A DNA stretch of 21,166 nt, from NCBI GenBank assembly GCA_947259625.1, contig CAMYMY010000047.1:1-21166 (forward strand), read 5' to 3'. The stretch comes from an uncultured Kiloniellales bacterium (GTDB lineage: Bacteria; Pseudomonadota; Alphaproteobacteria; Kiloniellales; JAKSDN01). Position numbers and translations under genes: made by a program. Shown here piece by piece: positions 15,058-21,166 of the stretch. The number at the start of each line of letters is the position of its first letter. Within the stretch, counting starts at the first letter, position 1. Below the pieces are notes generated by a model. The model was not told the DNA's origin, ran no database searches, and saw nothing but the letters and a program-made list of their open reading frames with translations.

Positions 15058-15184
15058 TGGGAATGACCTTTTCGATCTGCGCCGTGGGCCGAGGGACCTC
15101 CCAGGTCGTAACGAAGACGGCGCCCACCATCACGACCAGTCCACCCGCGACCGCCAAGACAAAGAGAATGTTTCTTTTGCTCAT
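15038..15184 (-). CDS. Small single-span membrane peptide (48 aa), unknown function
   Basis: ATG at 15182-15184 opens a 48-codon frame ending in TAG at 15038-15040. The peptide has an N-terminal basic tip (MSKRN), one hydrophobic span (ILFVLAVAGGLVVMVGAVFV) and a polar tail TTWEVPRPTAQIEKVIPNERFAR. A short span followed by W-x-x-P-x-P-T and a terminal P-(D/N)-E-R-F is a form I associate with small conserved alphaproteobacterial membrane proteins; this is recall and not verified. Its last 20 bases overlap the start of the exported protein, whose ATG lies inside the final codons, so translational coupling is likely. The SD is weak (GAAAAG). It reads away from aroK, sharing the 15185-15408 region. 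Confidence 0.7.
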   Translation of the reverse strand: MSKRNILFVLAVAGGLVVMVGAVFVTTWEVPRPTAQIEKVIPNERFAR

Positions 15185-15408
15185 GGGCGCTTTTCATCTA
15201 CGGTCCGGGTTTCGGTCGAGGAAACAGTCCCTTCCGGGGTCCGACCATCCGGCTTGCACGGGGGTCTGTTTTGGACGCATGCTTGCATCAAGCCGCCTCG
15301 ATTATGGTAGGATTCGACTATGGCGATTTTACGGCAGTCTATCGGCCGGCCGATCCTCTGGCAATGATCGGCCAGGCTCCGATAGAGCCAAGACGACAGT
15401 GGAAATCC

Positions 15409-15993
15409 ATGCCCCCTTCCGGGCCAGAGTGGTTATCAAGATCGATCGTCCTCATCGGACTCATGGGTGCGGGCAAGACCTGCATCGGCCGGCGTCTCGC
15501 GTCTCGGTTGAAGCTGACGTTCATCGATGGAGATGCCGAGATTGAGGCCGCCGCCGGCTGCACCATCGAGGAAATCTTCGCGCGCCACGGCGAGGCCGCC
15601 TTCCGCGACGGGGAACGGCGCGTCATCGAGCGCCTGCTCGCGCAGCCGCCTCAGGTCCTGGCGACCGGCGGCGGCGCCTTCATGGACCCCCGAAGCCGTG
15701 CGGCAATTCGCGAGCGGGCCGTCTCGGTCTGGCTGCGCGCGGACCTCGACCTGCTGCTGAAGCGCACGGCGCGGCGCAACAACCGCCCGCTGCTGAAACG
15801 GGGCGACCCGCGGGAGATACTCGACGGGCTGATGGACGAGCGCTACCCCGTCTACGCCGAGGCGGATGTCGTCGTGGACAGCGAGGACGGACCACCCGAG
15901 CTGACCGTCGAACGGGTCTACCGGGCGGTCGCCGGCTTCCTGGGAGTCACCCAGGGCGCCCCGCGGAGCCAGGCGGCGGGGGCCGGCCGGTGA
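15409..15993 (+). CDS. aroK: Shikimate kinase
   Basis: A 195-residue shikimate kinase, which phosphorylates shikimate at the 3-hydroxyl in the chorismate pathway. Walker A GLMGAGKT is at residues 17-24 (Lys23). Substrate-binding residues are Asp42 in FIDGDAEIE, Arg66 in AAFRDGE, the GGG at 87-89 (ATGGGAF) and Arg126 in NNRPLL. The frame is open upstream to ATGs at 15271, 15304 and 15364. I chose 15409 because it puts Walker A about 17 residues from the start, as in other AroK proteins, and is preceded by TGGAA. The upstream extension has no family-like sequence. The stop overlaps the GTG start of aroB by four bases (GTGA), so the two are coupled. Confidence 0.93.
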   Translation: MPPSGPEWLSRSIVLIGLMGAGKTCIGRRLASRLKLTFIDGDAEIEAAAGCTIEEIFARHGEAAFRDGERRVIERLLAQPPQVLATGGGAFMDPRSRAAIRERAVSVWLRADLDLLLKRTARRNNRPLLKRGDPREILDGLMDERYPVYAEADVVVDSEDGPPELTVERVYRAVAGFLGVTQGAPRSQAAGAGR

Positions 15994-17105
15994 GCGGCCA
16001 CGCCTCCCTGCGCGTCGTGCTCGCCGAGCGCAGCTACGACATTCTGGTCGGCGAGGGGCTGCTTGCCTCGGCCGGGCGGCTGATGGCGCCGCTTCTGGAA
16101 CAGAAGCGGGTGGTGATCGTTACCGACGAGAACGTCGCCGGGCTTCACCTGGCGGCCGTCGAACGCTCCCTGGACAATTCGGGCATCGCGTACGAGGCCC
16201 TCGTTCTGCCGCCGGGCGAGAAGACCAAGGACTTCGCCCACCTGGAAAACCTGGTGGACCGCCTGCTGGAAGCCAAGGTCGAGCGCGGCACCCAACTCGT
16301 CGCCCTGGGCGGCGGGGTCATCGGGGACCTGACCGGCTTTGCCGCGAGTATCGTGCTCAGGGGCCTGAATTTCATCCAGATCCCGACCACGCTGCTGGCC
16401 CAGGTCGACAGCTCGGTCGGCGGCAAGACCGGGATCAACACCGCGCGGGGCAAGAACCTGGTCGGCAGCTTCCACCAGCCCCGTCTGGTGCTGGCCGATA
16501 CCGAGGCGCTCTCCACCCTGCCGCCCCGCGACCTGCTCGCCGGTTATGCCGAGGTGGTGAAGTACGGCCTGATCAACGATTCGGACTTCTTCGGCTGGCT
16601 GGAGAGCCACGGCGCGGCCGTGATCGACGGCGACCCGATGGCGCGGCGCCAAGCTGTGCTCACCAGTTGCGCCAACAAGGCCGCCATCGTCGCCGACGAC
16701 GAACGGGAGGCGGGTCATCGCGCCCTGCTCAATCTCGGTCACACCTTCGGTCACGCGCTCGAGGCGGAATTCGGCTATGGCGGGTATCTGCTGCACGGCG
16801 AGGCCGTTGCGATCGGACTGTCTCTCGCCTTCGATCTTTCGACCCGACTGGGCCTTTGCCCGCCGGAGGAAACGGCCAGGGTCAGGCGCCACTTGGCCGC
16901 GATCGGCCTGCCGACCGGCCTCGAAGCGCTGGACGGGCAAATCCTGAGCGCCGGGGCTCTGCTCGACCACATGGGCCGCGACAAGAAGGTGCGCGACGGC
17001 ACGATCACCTTCGTACTGGCCCGCGGCATCGGCCAAGCCTTCCTTAGCCAGGAGGTGAACTTGGCCGACGTGGAAGCGCTGCTCAACAGCACCCTTGCCG
17101 CGTGA
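15990..17105 (+). CDS. aroB: 3-dehydroquinate synthase
   Basis: A 371-residue AroB, starting at a GTG that overlaps the aroK stop. It converts DAHP to 3-dehydroquinate with NAD+ and a divalent metal, the second step of the shikimate pathway. The NAD-binding stretch is ALGGGVIGDLTGFAAS (105-120), followed by PTTLLAQVDSSVGGKTGIN (132-150). Metal ligands are Glu188 (GYAEVVKYG), His251 (LGHTFGHALE) and His269 (LLHGEAVAIG). Length is normal. aroK-aroB is a common bacterial operon. A small hairpin (GCCGG/CCGGC) follows within 40 bp but lacks a U-run. Confidence 0.97.
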   Translation: MSGHASLRVVLAERSYDILVGEGLLASAGRLMAPLLEQKRVVIVTDENVAGLHLAAVERSLDNSGIAYEALVLPPGEKTKDFAHLENLVDRLLEAKVERGTQLVALGGGVIGDLTGFAASIVLRGLNFIQIPTTLLAQVDSSVGGKTGINTARGKNLVGSFHQPRLVLADTEALSTLPPRDLLAGYAEVVKYGLINDSDFFGWLESHGAAVIDGDPMARRQAVLTSCANKAAIVADDEREAGHRALLNLGHTFGHALEAEFGYGGYLLHGEAVAIGLSLAFDLSTRLGLCPPEETARVRRHLAAIGLPTGLEALDGQILSAGALLDHMGRDKKVRDGTITFVLARGIGQAFLSQEVNLADVEALLNSTLAA

Positions 17106-17186
17106 GCCCAGGCTCGGGAGACCTTAGGCCGGCAGCCACCGGCACTGGCAACATGTCTATCACAACAACCTGACAAGAAATCGAAG

Positions 17187-18404
17187 ATGGAAATTGAGAT
17201 ATTCGTCTCGGTCGGCGCCATCCTGGTGCTGCTGCTGCTCTCGGCCTTCTTCTCCGGCTCGGAGACATCGCTGACCGCGGCCTCCAGGCACCGGATGCAC
17301 ATGCTGGAACAGCAGGGCGACCACCGCGCCCAGTTGGTCAACCGTCTCTTCGCCACCAAGGAGCGCCTGATCGGCGTCATCCTGCTGGGCAACAACCTGG
17401 TCAACATCCTGGCCTCGGCGCTCGCGACCAGCTTGCTGATCGGCTGGTTCGGCGAGGCCGGCGTCGCCTATGCGACCCTGGTGATGACTCTGTTGGTGTT
17501 GATCTTCGCCGAGGTGCTGCCCAAGACTTTCGCGCTCCACAACGCCGACCGCCTGGCCCTCGCCGTGGCGCCGGTCGTGCGGCCGATCGTCGTGGTTCTC
17601 GGACCGGTGACCCTGGCCGTGCAGGCCGTTGCCCGTGGCACGCTCTGGCTGTTAGGCGTGCGCGGCGGCACCGGCCTGAGCCCGGGCCACAGCGAAGAGG
17701 AGTTGCGCGGGGCCATCGACCTCCACGCCGGCGAGGGCGAGGAGGAGCGCCACGAACGCCAAATGCTACGCTCGATCCTCGATCTGGCCGACGTGGCGGT
17801 CGAGGAAATCATGATCCACCGGCGCAACATGGTGACGATCGACGCCGGGCTGCCACCGGCCCAGATCTTGACGGAGGTCCTGGACAGCCCCTACACCCGC
17901 CTGCCCCTTTGGCGCGACACCAAGGACAACATCGTCGGCGTGCTGCATGCCAAGGCCCTGCTGCGTGCCGTCCAGACGGCCGGCGGCGAGCTGGGCGACC
18001 TGGACGTGACCGAGATCGCCAACGAACCCTGGTTCATACCGGAGACGACCGACCTCTTGTCGCAGCTCGGAGCCTTCCGCCACAGGCATGAGCATTTCGC
18101 CATCGTTGTCGACGAATACGGCGAGTTGCTCGGCATCGTCACCCTCGAAGATATTCTGGAGGAAATAGTCGGCGAGATCGCCGACGAGCACGACGTCGAG
18201 GTGGAGGGAGTCGGTCAGCTGACGGACGGCTCCTGCGTGGTCGAGGGCCGGGTCACGATCCGCGACCTGAACCGCATGTTCGAGTGGCGTCTGCCCGACG
18301 ACGAGGCCTCGACCGTGGCCGGCCTGGTGCTGCACGAGGCCAGGCGGATTCCCGAGGCCGGGCAGGTCTTCGCCTTTCACGGTTTCCGCTTCGAGATTCT
18401 CTGA
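17187..18404 (+). CDS. CNNM-domain/CBS-domain membrane protein (HlyC/CorC family)
   Basis: A 405-residue protein with an N-terminal CNNM (DUF21) membrane domain (about 1-190, with FFSGSETSLTAAS at 21-33, LLGNNLVNILAS and FAEVLPKTFAL). A CBS pair follows (about 200-325; IMIHRRNMVTID, HFAIVVDEYGELLGIVTLEDILEEIVGEI), then a CorC/HlyC transporter-associated domain (about 335-405; EGRVTIRDLN to HEARRIPEAGQVFAFHGFRFEIL). Family members are linked to Mg2+/Co2+ efflux; the haemolysin label is historical. Cytoplasmic CBS domains probably sense nucleotide or Mg-ATP. It starts 81 bp after aroB on the same strand, with a weak SD (AAGAAATCGAAG), and may be cotranscribed. Confidence 0.93.
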   Translation: MEIEIFVSVGAILVLLLLSAFFSGSETSLTAASRHRMHMLEQQGDHRAQLVNRLFATKERLIGVILLGNNLVNILASALATSLLIGWFGEAGVAYATLVMTLLVLIFAEVLPKTFALHNADRLALAVAPVVRPIVVVLGPVTLAVQAVARGTLWLLGVRGGTGLSPGHSEEELRGAIDLHAGEGEEERHERQMLRSILDLADVAVEEIMIHRRNMVTIDAGLPPAQILTEVLDSPYTRLPLWRDTKDNIVGVLHAKALLRAVQTAGGELGDLDVTEIANEPWFIPETTDLLSQLGAFRHRHEHFAIVVDEYGELLGIVTLEDILEEIVGEIADEHDVEVEGVGQLTDGSCVVEGRVTIRDLNRMFEWRLPDDEASTVAGLVLHEARRIPEAGQVFAFHGFRFEIL

Positions 18405-18444
18405 AGGCGGCGTCCTAACCATCCGGCGGAGACAGACCGGCTAT

Positions 18445-18474
18445 CGGTTGACCGCCTGCCGGTTGACCGCATGC
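18445..18474. repeat. 15-bp tandem direct repeat containing TTGACC
   Basis: CGGTTGACCGCCTGC (18445-18459) is followed at once by CGGTTGACCGCATGC (18460-18474), with one mismatch. Each copy carries a TTGACC -35-like element; only the second is correctly spaced from the -10 at 18485. It may duplicate a regulator site or be a slippage product. Confidence 0.85.
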
Positions 18475-18490
18475 CGCGCCGCACTATATC
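18463..18490 (+). promoter_or_regulatory. Candidate promoter placing transcription start at the ATG of the DUF2889 gene
   Basis: TTGACC at 18463-18468, a 16-bp spacer, and TATATC at 18485-18490. In the alphaproteobacterial reading the -10 is CTATAT at 18484-18489. The expected start of transcription is 6-8 bases after the -10, that is 18496-18498, on the ATG at 18497. No SD lies upstream, as expected for a leaderless message. Confidence 0.5.
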
Positions 18491-18496
18491 GACTCA

Positions 18497-19075
18497 ATGT
18501 TCGACAACGCACCCACCGACACCGCCACGCCGCTCCCTCCGCCCGCCGAGCGTGAGCGGCTTCACACCCGCCGTTACGAATTCGGCGGCTACCGACGCAG
18601 CGACGGCCTTTGGGACATCGAAGGCCACATGACGGACACCAAGACCTACGCCTTCACGAACCGGCACCGCGGCGAGGTCCAGCCCGGCGAGGCGCTGCAC
18701 GACATGTGGATCCGCCTCACCATCGACGAGGAGCTGGTGGTCCGCGACATCGAGGCCGCGACGGCGGCCGGGCCCTTTGCGATCTGTCCGGCGATCACGC
18801 CCAATTTCAAGCGCATGATCGGCGTGCGGCTCGGCCGCGGCTGGCGTCAGACCGTGCGCGAGAAGCTCGGCGGAGTCGAAGGCTGCACACACTTGATGGA
18901 GATGCTCCTGGCCATGGCGACGGTGGCCTACCAGAGCCTCTATCCGGTGCTGGCCAAGAAGGCCCAGGAAAACCCGCGCCCCGGCAAACCTCCCCTGATC
19001 GATTCCTGCCACGCCTTCAAGAGCGACGGCGAGACCGTCAAGACCCTGTGGCCGGAGCATTACACGGGGGATTGA
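18497..19075 (+). CDS. DUF2889 family protein
   Basis: A 192-residue cytosolic protein without signal peptide or membrane span. It fits the DUF2889 family: LHTRRYEFGGYRRSDGLWDIEGHMTDTKTY (22-51), a central WIRLTIDEELVVRDIEA (71-87) and a GCTHLMEML segment (128-136) with conserved Cys-Thr-His. The C-terminus ends in DSCHAFKSDGETVKTLWPEHY. The function of the family is unknown to me; conserved Cys and His could bind a metal or be catalytic. The start is fixed by a promoter-like sequence placed at the ATG and by the lack of any SD. The neighbours (CNNM protein, J-domain protein, CobS) give no firm hint. Confidence 0.85.
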   Translation: MFDNAPTDTATPLPPPAERERLHTRRYEFGGYRRSDGLWDIEGHMTDTKTYAFTNRHRGEVQPGEALHDMWIRLTIDEELVVRDIEAATAAGPFAICPAITPNFKRMIGVRLGRGWRQTVREKLGGVEGCTHLMEMLLAMATVAYQSLYPVLAKKAQENPRPGKPPLIDSCHAFKSDGETVKTLWPEHYTGD

Positions 19076-19170
19076 CGGCGGCATCCCGGGCGGAGGCGGC
19101 CACCCCGGCCTTCGGGACCCGGCAAGACCTCGCCCGTTTACCATCAATGGGTCCGGAAAATTAAGCTTTG

Positions 19171-19206
19171 GGCCCATAGACTGGGCCGTTCGCCGCGCAA
19201 TTGCGC
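19171..19206. other. Hairpin and 12-bp palindrome in the DUF2889 / J-domain intergenic region
   Basis: GGCCCA (19171-19176), a five-base loop and TGGGCC (19182-19187) can form a hairpin, but no U-run follows. Eight bases later GCGCAATTGCGC (19195-19206) is a perfect 12-bp palindrome. The 190-bp gap (19076-19265) otherwise holds only the promoter candidate at its right end. The palindrome could be an operator, the hairpin part of a transcript end; both are guesses. Confidence 0.5.
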
Positions 19207-19230
19207 AGTCAAATAGGCTTCCGGCCCGCC

Positions 19231-19259
19231 TTGCCAGGGCCGGGAGCCGCGACCATACT
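19231..19259 (+). promoter_or_regulatory. Candidate promoter of the J-domain gene, leaderless arrangement
   Basis: TTGCCA at 19231-19236, a 17-bp spacer and CATACT at 19254-19259. The -10 ends six bases before the ATG at 19266, so the message would begin at or next to the start codon. No SD is visible upstream. Confidence 0.4.
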
Positions 19260-19265
19260 CATGCC

Positions 19266-19826
19266 ATGGCACGCCCGACACCAGAAGCGATTTTCGAACC
19301 CTTCCGCAGCCCCGACGAGTCCCACCGGCCTTGTCAGCACTCGGACTGCGTCGAGCCGGGACTCTACCGGGCACCCAAATCCCGTGACCAGCTGACCGAC
19401 TACTACTTGTTCTGCCTCGAGCACGTGAGGGACTACAACAAGGCCTGGGATTATTTCGTCGGCATGAGCGAGGACGAGATCGAAGCGCAGCGGCGCGTCG
19501 ACACGGTCTGGGAGCGGCCGTCCTGGCCGCTGGGCGCCGACTACAGCAAGGCCGAGGAGCAGGCCAGAGAGAACCTGGAGCGGGAATTCGGCAACGGCTC
19601 CGCCAAGGCCGGGCACAAGTCCGCCCGGCAGCGCAGCGGGGACGAGCGGGCGCTCGCCGTGCTCGATTTGAAGCGTCCGATCACTTTTCCTGAGATAAAA
19701 GCGCGCTATATAGAACTGGTGAAGCGTTTGCATCCTGATGCAAACGGCGCCGACAAGGCGGCCGAGGAGGAGCTGAAGCTGGTCAACGAAGCCTATTCGA
19801 CCCTGAAGTACAGCTTCGTGCAGTGA
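19266..19826 (+). CDS. J-domain (DnaJ-like) protein with N-terminal Cys/His cluster, upstream of cobS
   Basis: A 186-residue protein. The C-terminal ~55 residues form a J domain with helix II (FPEIKARYIELVKRL), the essential HPD loop (156-158) and a NEAYSTLKYSF helix. The N-terminal part has Cys23, Cys28, Cys50 and His53 (CQHSDC and FCLEH), plausible zinc ligands. The linker (90-130) is charged and probably flexible. J domains stimulate DnaK, so this is likely a specialised co-chaperone. Proteins of this build commonly sit just before cobS in alphaproteobacteria, by recall, suggesting a role in assembling or maintaining cobaltochelatase; that is inference. cobS begins 55 bp downstream. The likely promoter overlaps the start codon region. 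Confidence 0.88.
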   Translation: MARPTPEAIFEPFRSPDESHRPCQHSDCVEPGLYRAPKSRDQLTDYYLFCLEHVRDYNKAWDYFVGMSEDEIEAQRRVDTVWERPSWPLGADYSKAEEQARENLEREFGNGSAKAGHKSARQRSGDERALAVLDLKRPITFPEIKARYIELVKRLHPDANGADKAAEEELKLVNEAYSTLKYSFVQ

Positions 19827-19881
19827 CCGAACGGTCCGGGCTCCGGGCTCTCGACCACCCCTAGCAGGAACGAAAACCTCG

Positions 19882-20883
19882 ATGGTCTCAGCAAACACGA
19901 ACGGCGGCACCGAGCCGCACAGCGACGTGCCCGACATCACGGTCTCGGTGCGGCAGTCCTTCGCGATCGACTGCGACATGCAGGCCCCGGCCTTCAGCCA
20001 CGCGGGCGATTACGTGCCGGACCTGGACGAGGCCTATCGCTTCGACCACGACACGACACTCGCAATCCTGGCCGGTTTCGCCCACAACCGGCGCGTCATC
20101 ATTCAGGGCTATCACGGCACCGGCAAGTCGACCCATATCGAGCAGGTCGCCGCGCGCCTGAACTGGCCCTGCATCCGCATCAACCTGGACAGCCATATCA
20201 GCCGGATCGACCTGATCGGCAAGGACGCCATCGTTCTCAAGGACGGCAAGCAGGTCACCGAGTTCCGCGAGGGCCTGCTGCCCTGGGCGCTGCGGCGGCC
20301 GACCGCCCTGGTGTTCGACGAGTACGATGTCGGACGCCCGGACGTGATGTTCGTGATCCAGCGGGTGCTCGAGGTCGAGGGCAAGCTGACCCTGCTCGAC
20401 CAGAACACGGTGATCCGGCCGCACCCGGCTTTCCGCCTCTTCGCGACCGCCAACACCGTGGGCCTGGGTGACACGACCGGCCTCTATCACGGCACCCAGC
20501 AGATCAACCAGGGCCAGATGGACCGCTGGAACATCGTCGCCACGCTCAACTACCTGGCGCACGATTCGGAGATCAACATCGTCCTGGCGAAGTGCCCGGA
20601 CTACGACACCAAGGAAGGGCGCGACAAGGTGGCCGCGATGGTGTCGCTCGCCGACCTGACGCGCAGCGGCTTCATCAACGGCGACATCTCGACCGTCATG
20701 AGCCCGCGCACGGTGATCACCTGGGCCGAGAACGCGAAGATCTTCGACGACATCGCCTTCGCCTTCCGGGTCACCTTCGTGAACAAGTGCGACGAGATGG
20801 AGCGCGCCACGGTGGCCGAGTACTACCAGCGCTGCTTCGGCACGGAGCTGGTCGAGAGCGGCGTCAAGGCGACCCTGGTCTGA
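19882..20883 (+). CDS. cobS: Cobaltochelatase AAA+ subunit CobS
   Basis: A 333-residue AAA+ ATPase. Walker A GYHGTGKST is at 76-84 (Lys82), Walker B ALVFDEYDV at 142-150, and sensor-like FRLFATANTVGLGDTTGLYHGT follows. With CobN and CobT it inserts cobalt into hydrogenobyrinic acid a,c-diamide in the aerobic cobalamin pathway, using ATP; CobS and CobT form the chaperone-like motor. Length and sequence fit CobS rather than MoxR or BchI, and the cobT start immediately after confirms it. cobN is not in the window. A purine-rich AGGAACGAAAA lies upstream, with a longer-than-ideal spacing for an SD. Confidence 0.97.
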   Translation: MVSANTNGGTEPHSDVPDITVSVRQSFAIDCDMQAPAFSHAGDYVPDLDEAYRFDHDTTLAILAGFAHNRRVIIQGYHGTGKSTHIEQVAARLNWPCIRINLDSHISRIDLIGKDAIVLKDGKQVTEFREGLLPWALRRPTALVFDEYDVGRPDVMFVIQRVLEVEGKLTLLDQNTVIRPHPAFRLFATANTVGLGDTTGLYHGTQQINQGQMDRWNIVATLNYLAHDSEINIVLAKCPDYDTKEGRDKVAAMVSLADLTRSGFINGDISTVMSPRTVITWAENAKIFDDIAFAFRVTFVNKCDEMERATVAEYYQRCFGTELVESGVKATLV

Positions 20884-20901
20884 CCGGGCCTGGGAGCGGT
20901 C

Positions 20902-21166
20902 GTGACGCAGTCCGAACAGCCGCTGGAGCGATTTAGGCGCGCGACGGGCGCGGCAATCCGCGCGATCGCCGAGCGTGACGACGTCACCGCCGCCTTCGTG
21001 CCCAATCCGCAGGGGCTGGTCGGGTCCGAGGCGCGCCTGCCGCTGCCGTCGCGCGACCTTCCGATCGACGAGATCGCCCAGGTGCGCGGCGAGGCCGACA
21101 CCCTGGCGCTGAAGCTGCGCCATCACGACGGGGCCTTGCACGCCCGCCAGCAGCCGGCCGATTCCG
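20902..21166 (+). CDS. cobT: Cobaltochelatase subunit CobT, N-terminal part (runs off the window)
   Basis: A GTG at 20902-20904, 18 bp after the cobS stop and behind GGGAG, opens a frame that stays open to the window end (88 complete codons). The peptide reads VTQSEQPLERFRRATGAAIR, then RAIAERDDVTAAFVPNP, LPLPSRDLPIDEIAQVRGEAD and LALKLRHHDGALHARQQP. This matches the CobT N-terminal domain, notably the vRGeaDa-AL-lr-Hd-lHar pattern. CobT pairs with CobS in the cobaltochelatase motor and normally ends in a VWA/MIDAS domain, which lies beyond the window. Confidence 0.92.
   Translation, partial: MTQSEQPLERFRRATGAAIRAIAERDDVTAAFVPNPQGLVGSEARLPLPSRDLPIDEIAQVRGEADTLALKLRHHDGALHARQQPADS

Noticed and set aside
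13741..15066. A 441-codon plus-strand frame opposite the exported helical protein
   Set aside because: Considered because the minus-strand gene is frameshifted, but the minus-strand translation has a signal peptide and helical pattern while this one is His/Arg/Gln-rich without structure.
17106..17186. GCCGG/CCGGC hairpin after aroB as an intrinsic terminator
   Set aside because: Five-base stem and no T-tract; the next gene is codirectional and may be cotranscribed.

Overview
This is a high-GC chromosomal window from an alphaproteobacterium, probably Rhodospirillales-like. That placement is inferred from gene content and order: parvulin-argJ-mutT divergent from secA, aroK-aroB next to a CNNM/CBS (HlyC/CorC-type) gene, xerD close to accA, and a J-domain gene followed by cobS and cobT. 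Nearly all of it is coding. I see no IS element, prophage, CRISPR array, tRNA or rRNA.

Layout. (1) 1-439: the 3' end of a multi-pass membrane protein gene. (2) 450-3077, minus strand: a parvulin-type foldase, argJ and mutT. (3) 3399-6146, plus strand: secA, behind a likely TTGACA promoter. (4) 6175-10046, minus strand: accA, then an acyl-CoA-dehydrogenase-fold flavoprotein and, 4 bp further on, a thiamine-diphosphate (TPP) enzyme. (5) 10128-11321, plus strand: promoter, TPP riboswitch, a plausible Shine-Dalgarno (SD)-masking hairpin, and an orphan ThiY-like substrate-binding protein. (6) 11331-15184, minus strand: a 48-codon membrane-peptide gene, an exported helical protein whose frame is broken once, xerD, and a malyl-CoA lyase gene. 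(7) 15409-18404, plus strand: aroK, aroB (GTGA overlap), and a CNNM/CBS membrane protein. (8) 18497-21166, plus strand: a DUF2889 protein, a zinc-finger-like plus J-domain protein, cobS, and the start of cobT. The first two have promoter-like elements placed so that their mRNAs would be leaderless.

How the genes fit together. Most are housekeeping: protein export and folding (SecA, parvulin), arginine biosynthesis (ArgJ), nucleotide-pool sanitation (MutT), fatty-acid synthesis (AccA), chromosome dimer resolution (XerD), the shikimate pathway (AroK, AroB) and aerobic cobalamin synthesis (CobS, CobT). The accessory content is the flavoprotein/TPP-enzyme pair, the riboswitch-controlled thiamine-precursor binding protein, and a malyl-CoA lyase typical of C1, glyoxylate or ethylmalonyl-CoA metabolism.

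The most interesting observation is that the acyl-CoA-dehydrogenase-like protein lacks the catalytic glutamate at both known positions (Gln246 and Gly368 instead) and has Arg85. This is the constellation I recall for 3-sulfinopropionyl-CoA desulfinase of Advenella. Other points worth attention are a single-base frameshift that appears to break a conserved exported protein, an unlisted 48-codon gene overlapping that protein's start, and the two candidate leaderless genes.
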